Part shown: piece by piece, positions 63,972 to 64,000 of the stretch
Layout: each line of letters starts with the position of its first letter
Numbering within the stretch: position 1 is the stretch's first letter
Source of the DNA: UBA1189 sp045612065
Lineage (GTDB): Bacteria; Bacteroidota; Bacteroidia; Bacteroidales; Bacteroidaceae
NCBI GenBank assembly: GCA_045612065.1
Contig: JAZKYH010000001.1
Location: forward strand, 61,374-125,373
DNA: 64,000 nt
Reading direction: 5' to 3'
Position numbers and translations under genes: made by a program
Notes under the pieces: generated by a model
Database searches by the model: none
Seen by the model: only the letters and a program-made list of their open reading frames with translations
What the model was told of the DNA's origin: nothing

Positions 63972-64000
63972 ATGAAAAAGCTCAACGCCGAATCTTCTAA
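63972..64000 (+). CDS. Start of an unidentified gene
   Basis: ATG at 63972 opens a frame (MKKLNAESS) that continues past the window. The promoter at 63916 and the palindrome array before it support a real gene. The product cannot be told. Confidence 0.4.

Overview
The window comes from a Bacteroidales-type genome (Bacteroides/Prevotella relatives). Evidence: many genes are preceded by the Bacteroidetes promoter pattern (TTTG about 20 bases before TAnnTTTG, for example nadB, recQ, tRNA-Pro), a NigD-like lipoprotein is present, and there is a prophage gene set of the kind seen in gut Bacteroidales. The genus cannot be decided from the sequence alone.

Positions 1 to about 42,900 look like one large prophage or phage-derived element, read mostly leftward. 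From right to left: a rightward repressor (41679-42689) diverging from leftward early HTH genes; a primase-helicase (37639-40434); an accessory block of related unknown genes, two of them frameshifted (34068-37073); an iteron-like AT-rich gap; the antirestriction gene ardA (32702-33325); head genes with an inserted YafQ-type toxin-antitoxin pair; a Clp-type prohead protease, major capsid candidate, PRTase, PLD-like protein and terminase (23921-30960). Directly downstream of the terminase is a complete BREX type 1 cluster (brxA, brxB, brxC, pglX, a Schlafen/AlbA-like ATP-binding gene, pglZ, brxL; 9094-23790), then more cargo (YD-repeat protein, ADP-ribosylglycohydrolase, phosphatase-like protein; 4860-9047), and finally a rightward umuDC pair (1632-3360) before further probable phage genes at the left edge. 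The left end and any integrase lie outside the window.

Positions 43,050-61,347 are chromosomal core: nadB, an OmpA-type outer membrane protein, a giant repetitive coiled-coil lipoprotein, murD, lon, an acyltransferase, a NigD-like lipoprotein, an M23 peptidase, recQ, aroA and tRNA-Pro(GGG). The stretch beyond the tRNA (61,350-64,000) looks like an integration scar: a long hairpin, a truncated XRE antitoxin, a decayed topoisomerase IV subunit B fragment, an unknown membrane protein, and a precise array of four palindromes at 22-bp spacing just upstream of a gene that runs off the window.

The most striking signals are a perfect 23-bp inverted repeat inside pglX, at the junction between the methyltransferase core and the target-recognition part; a BREX defence system carried inside a phage late region together with an antirestriction gene; the 22-bp-periodic palindrome array; the paralogous unknown gene block with DIADIAD-like repeats; and an S24-type repressor that has lost both catalytic residues.
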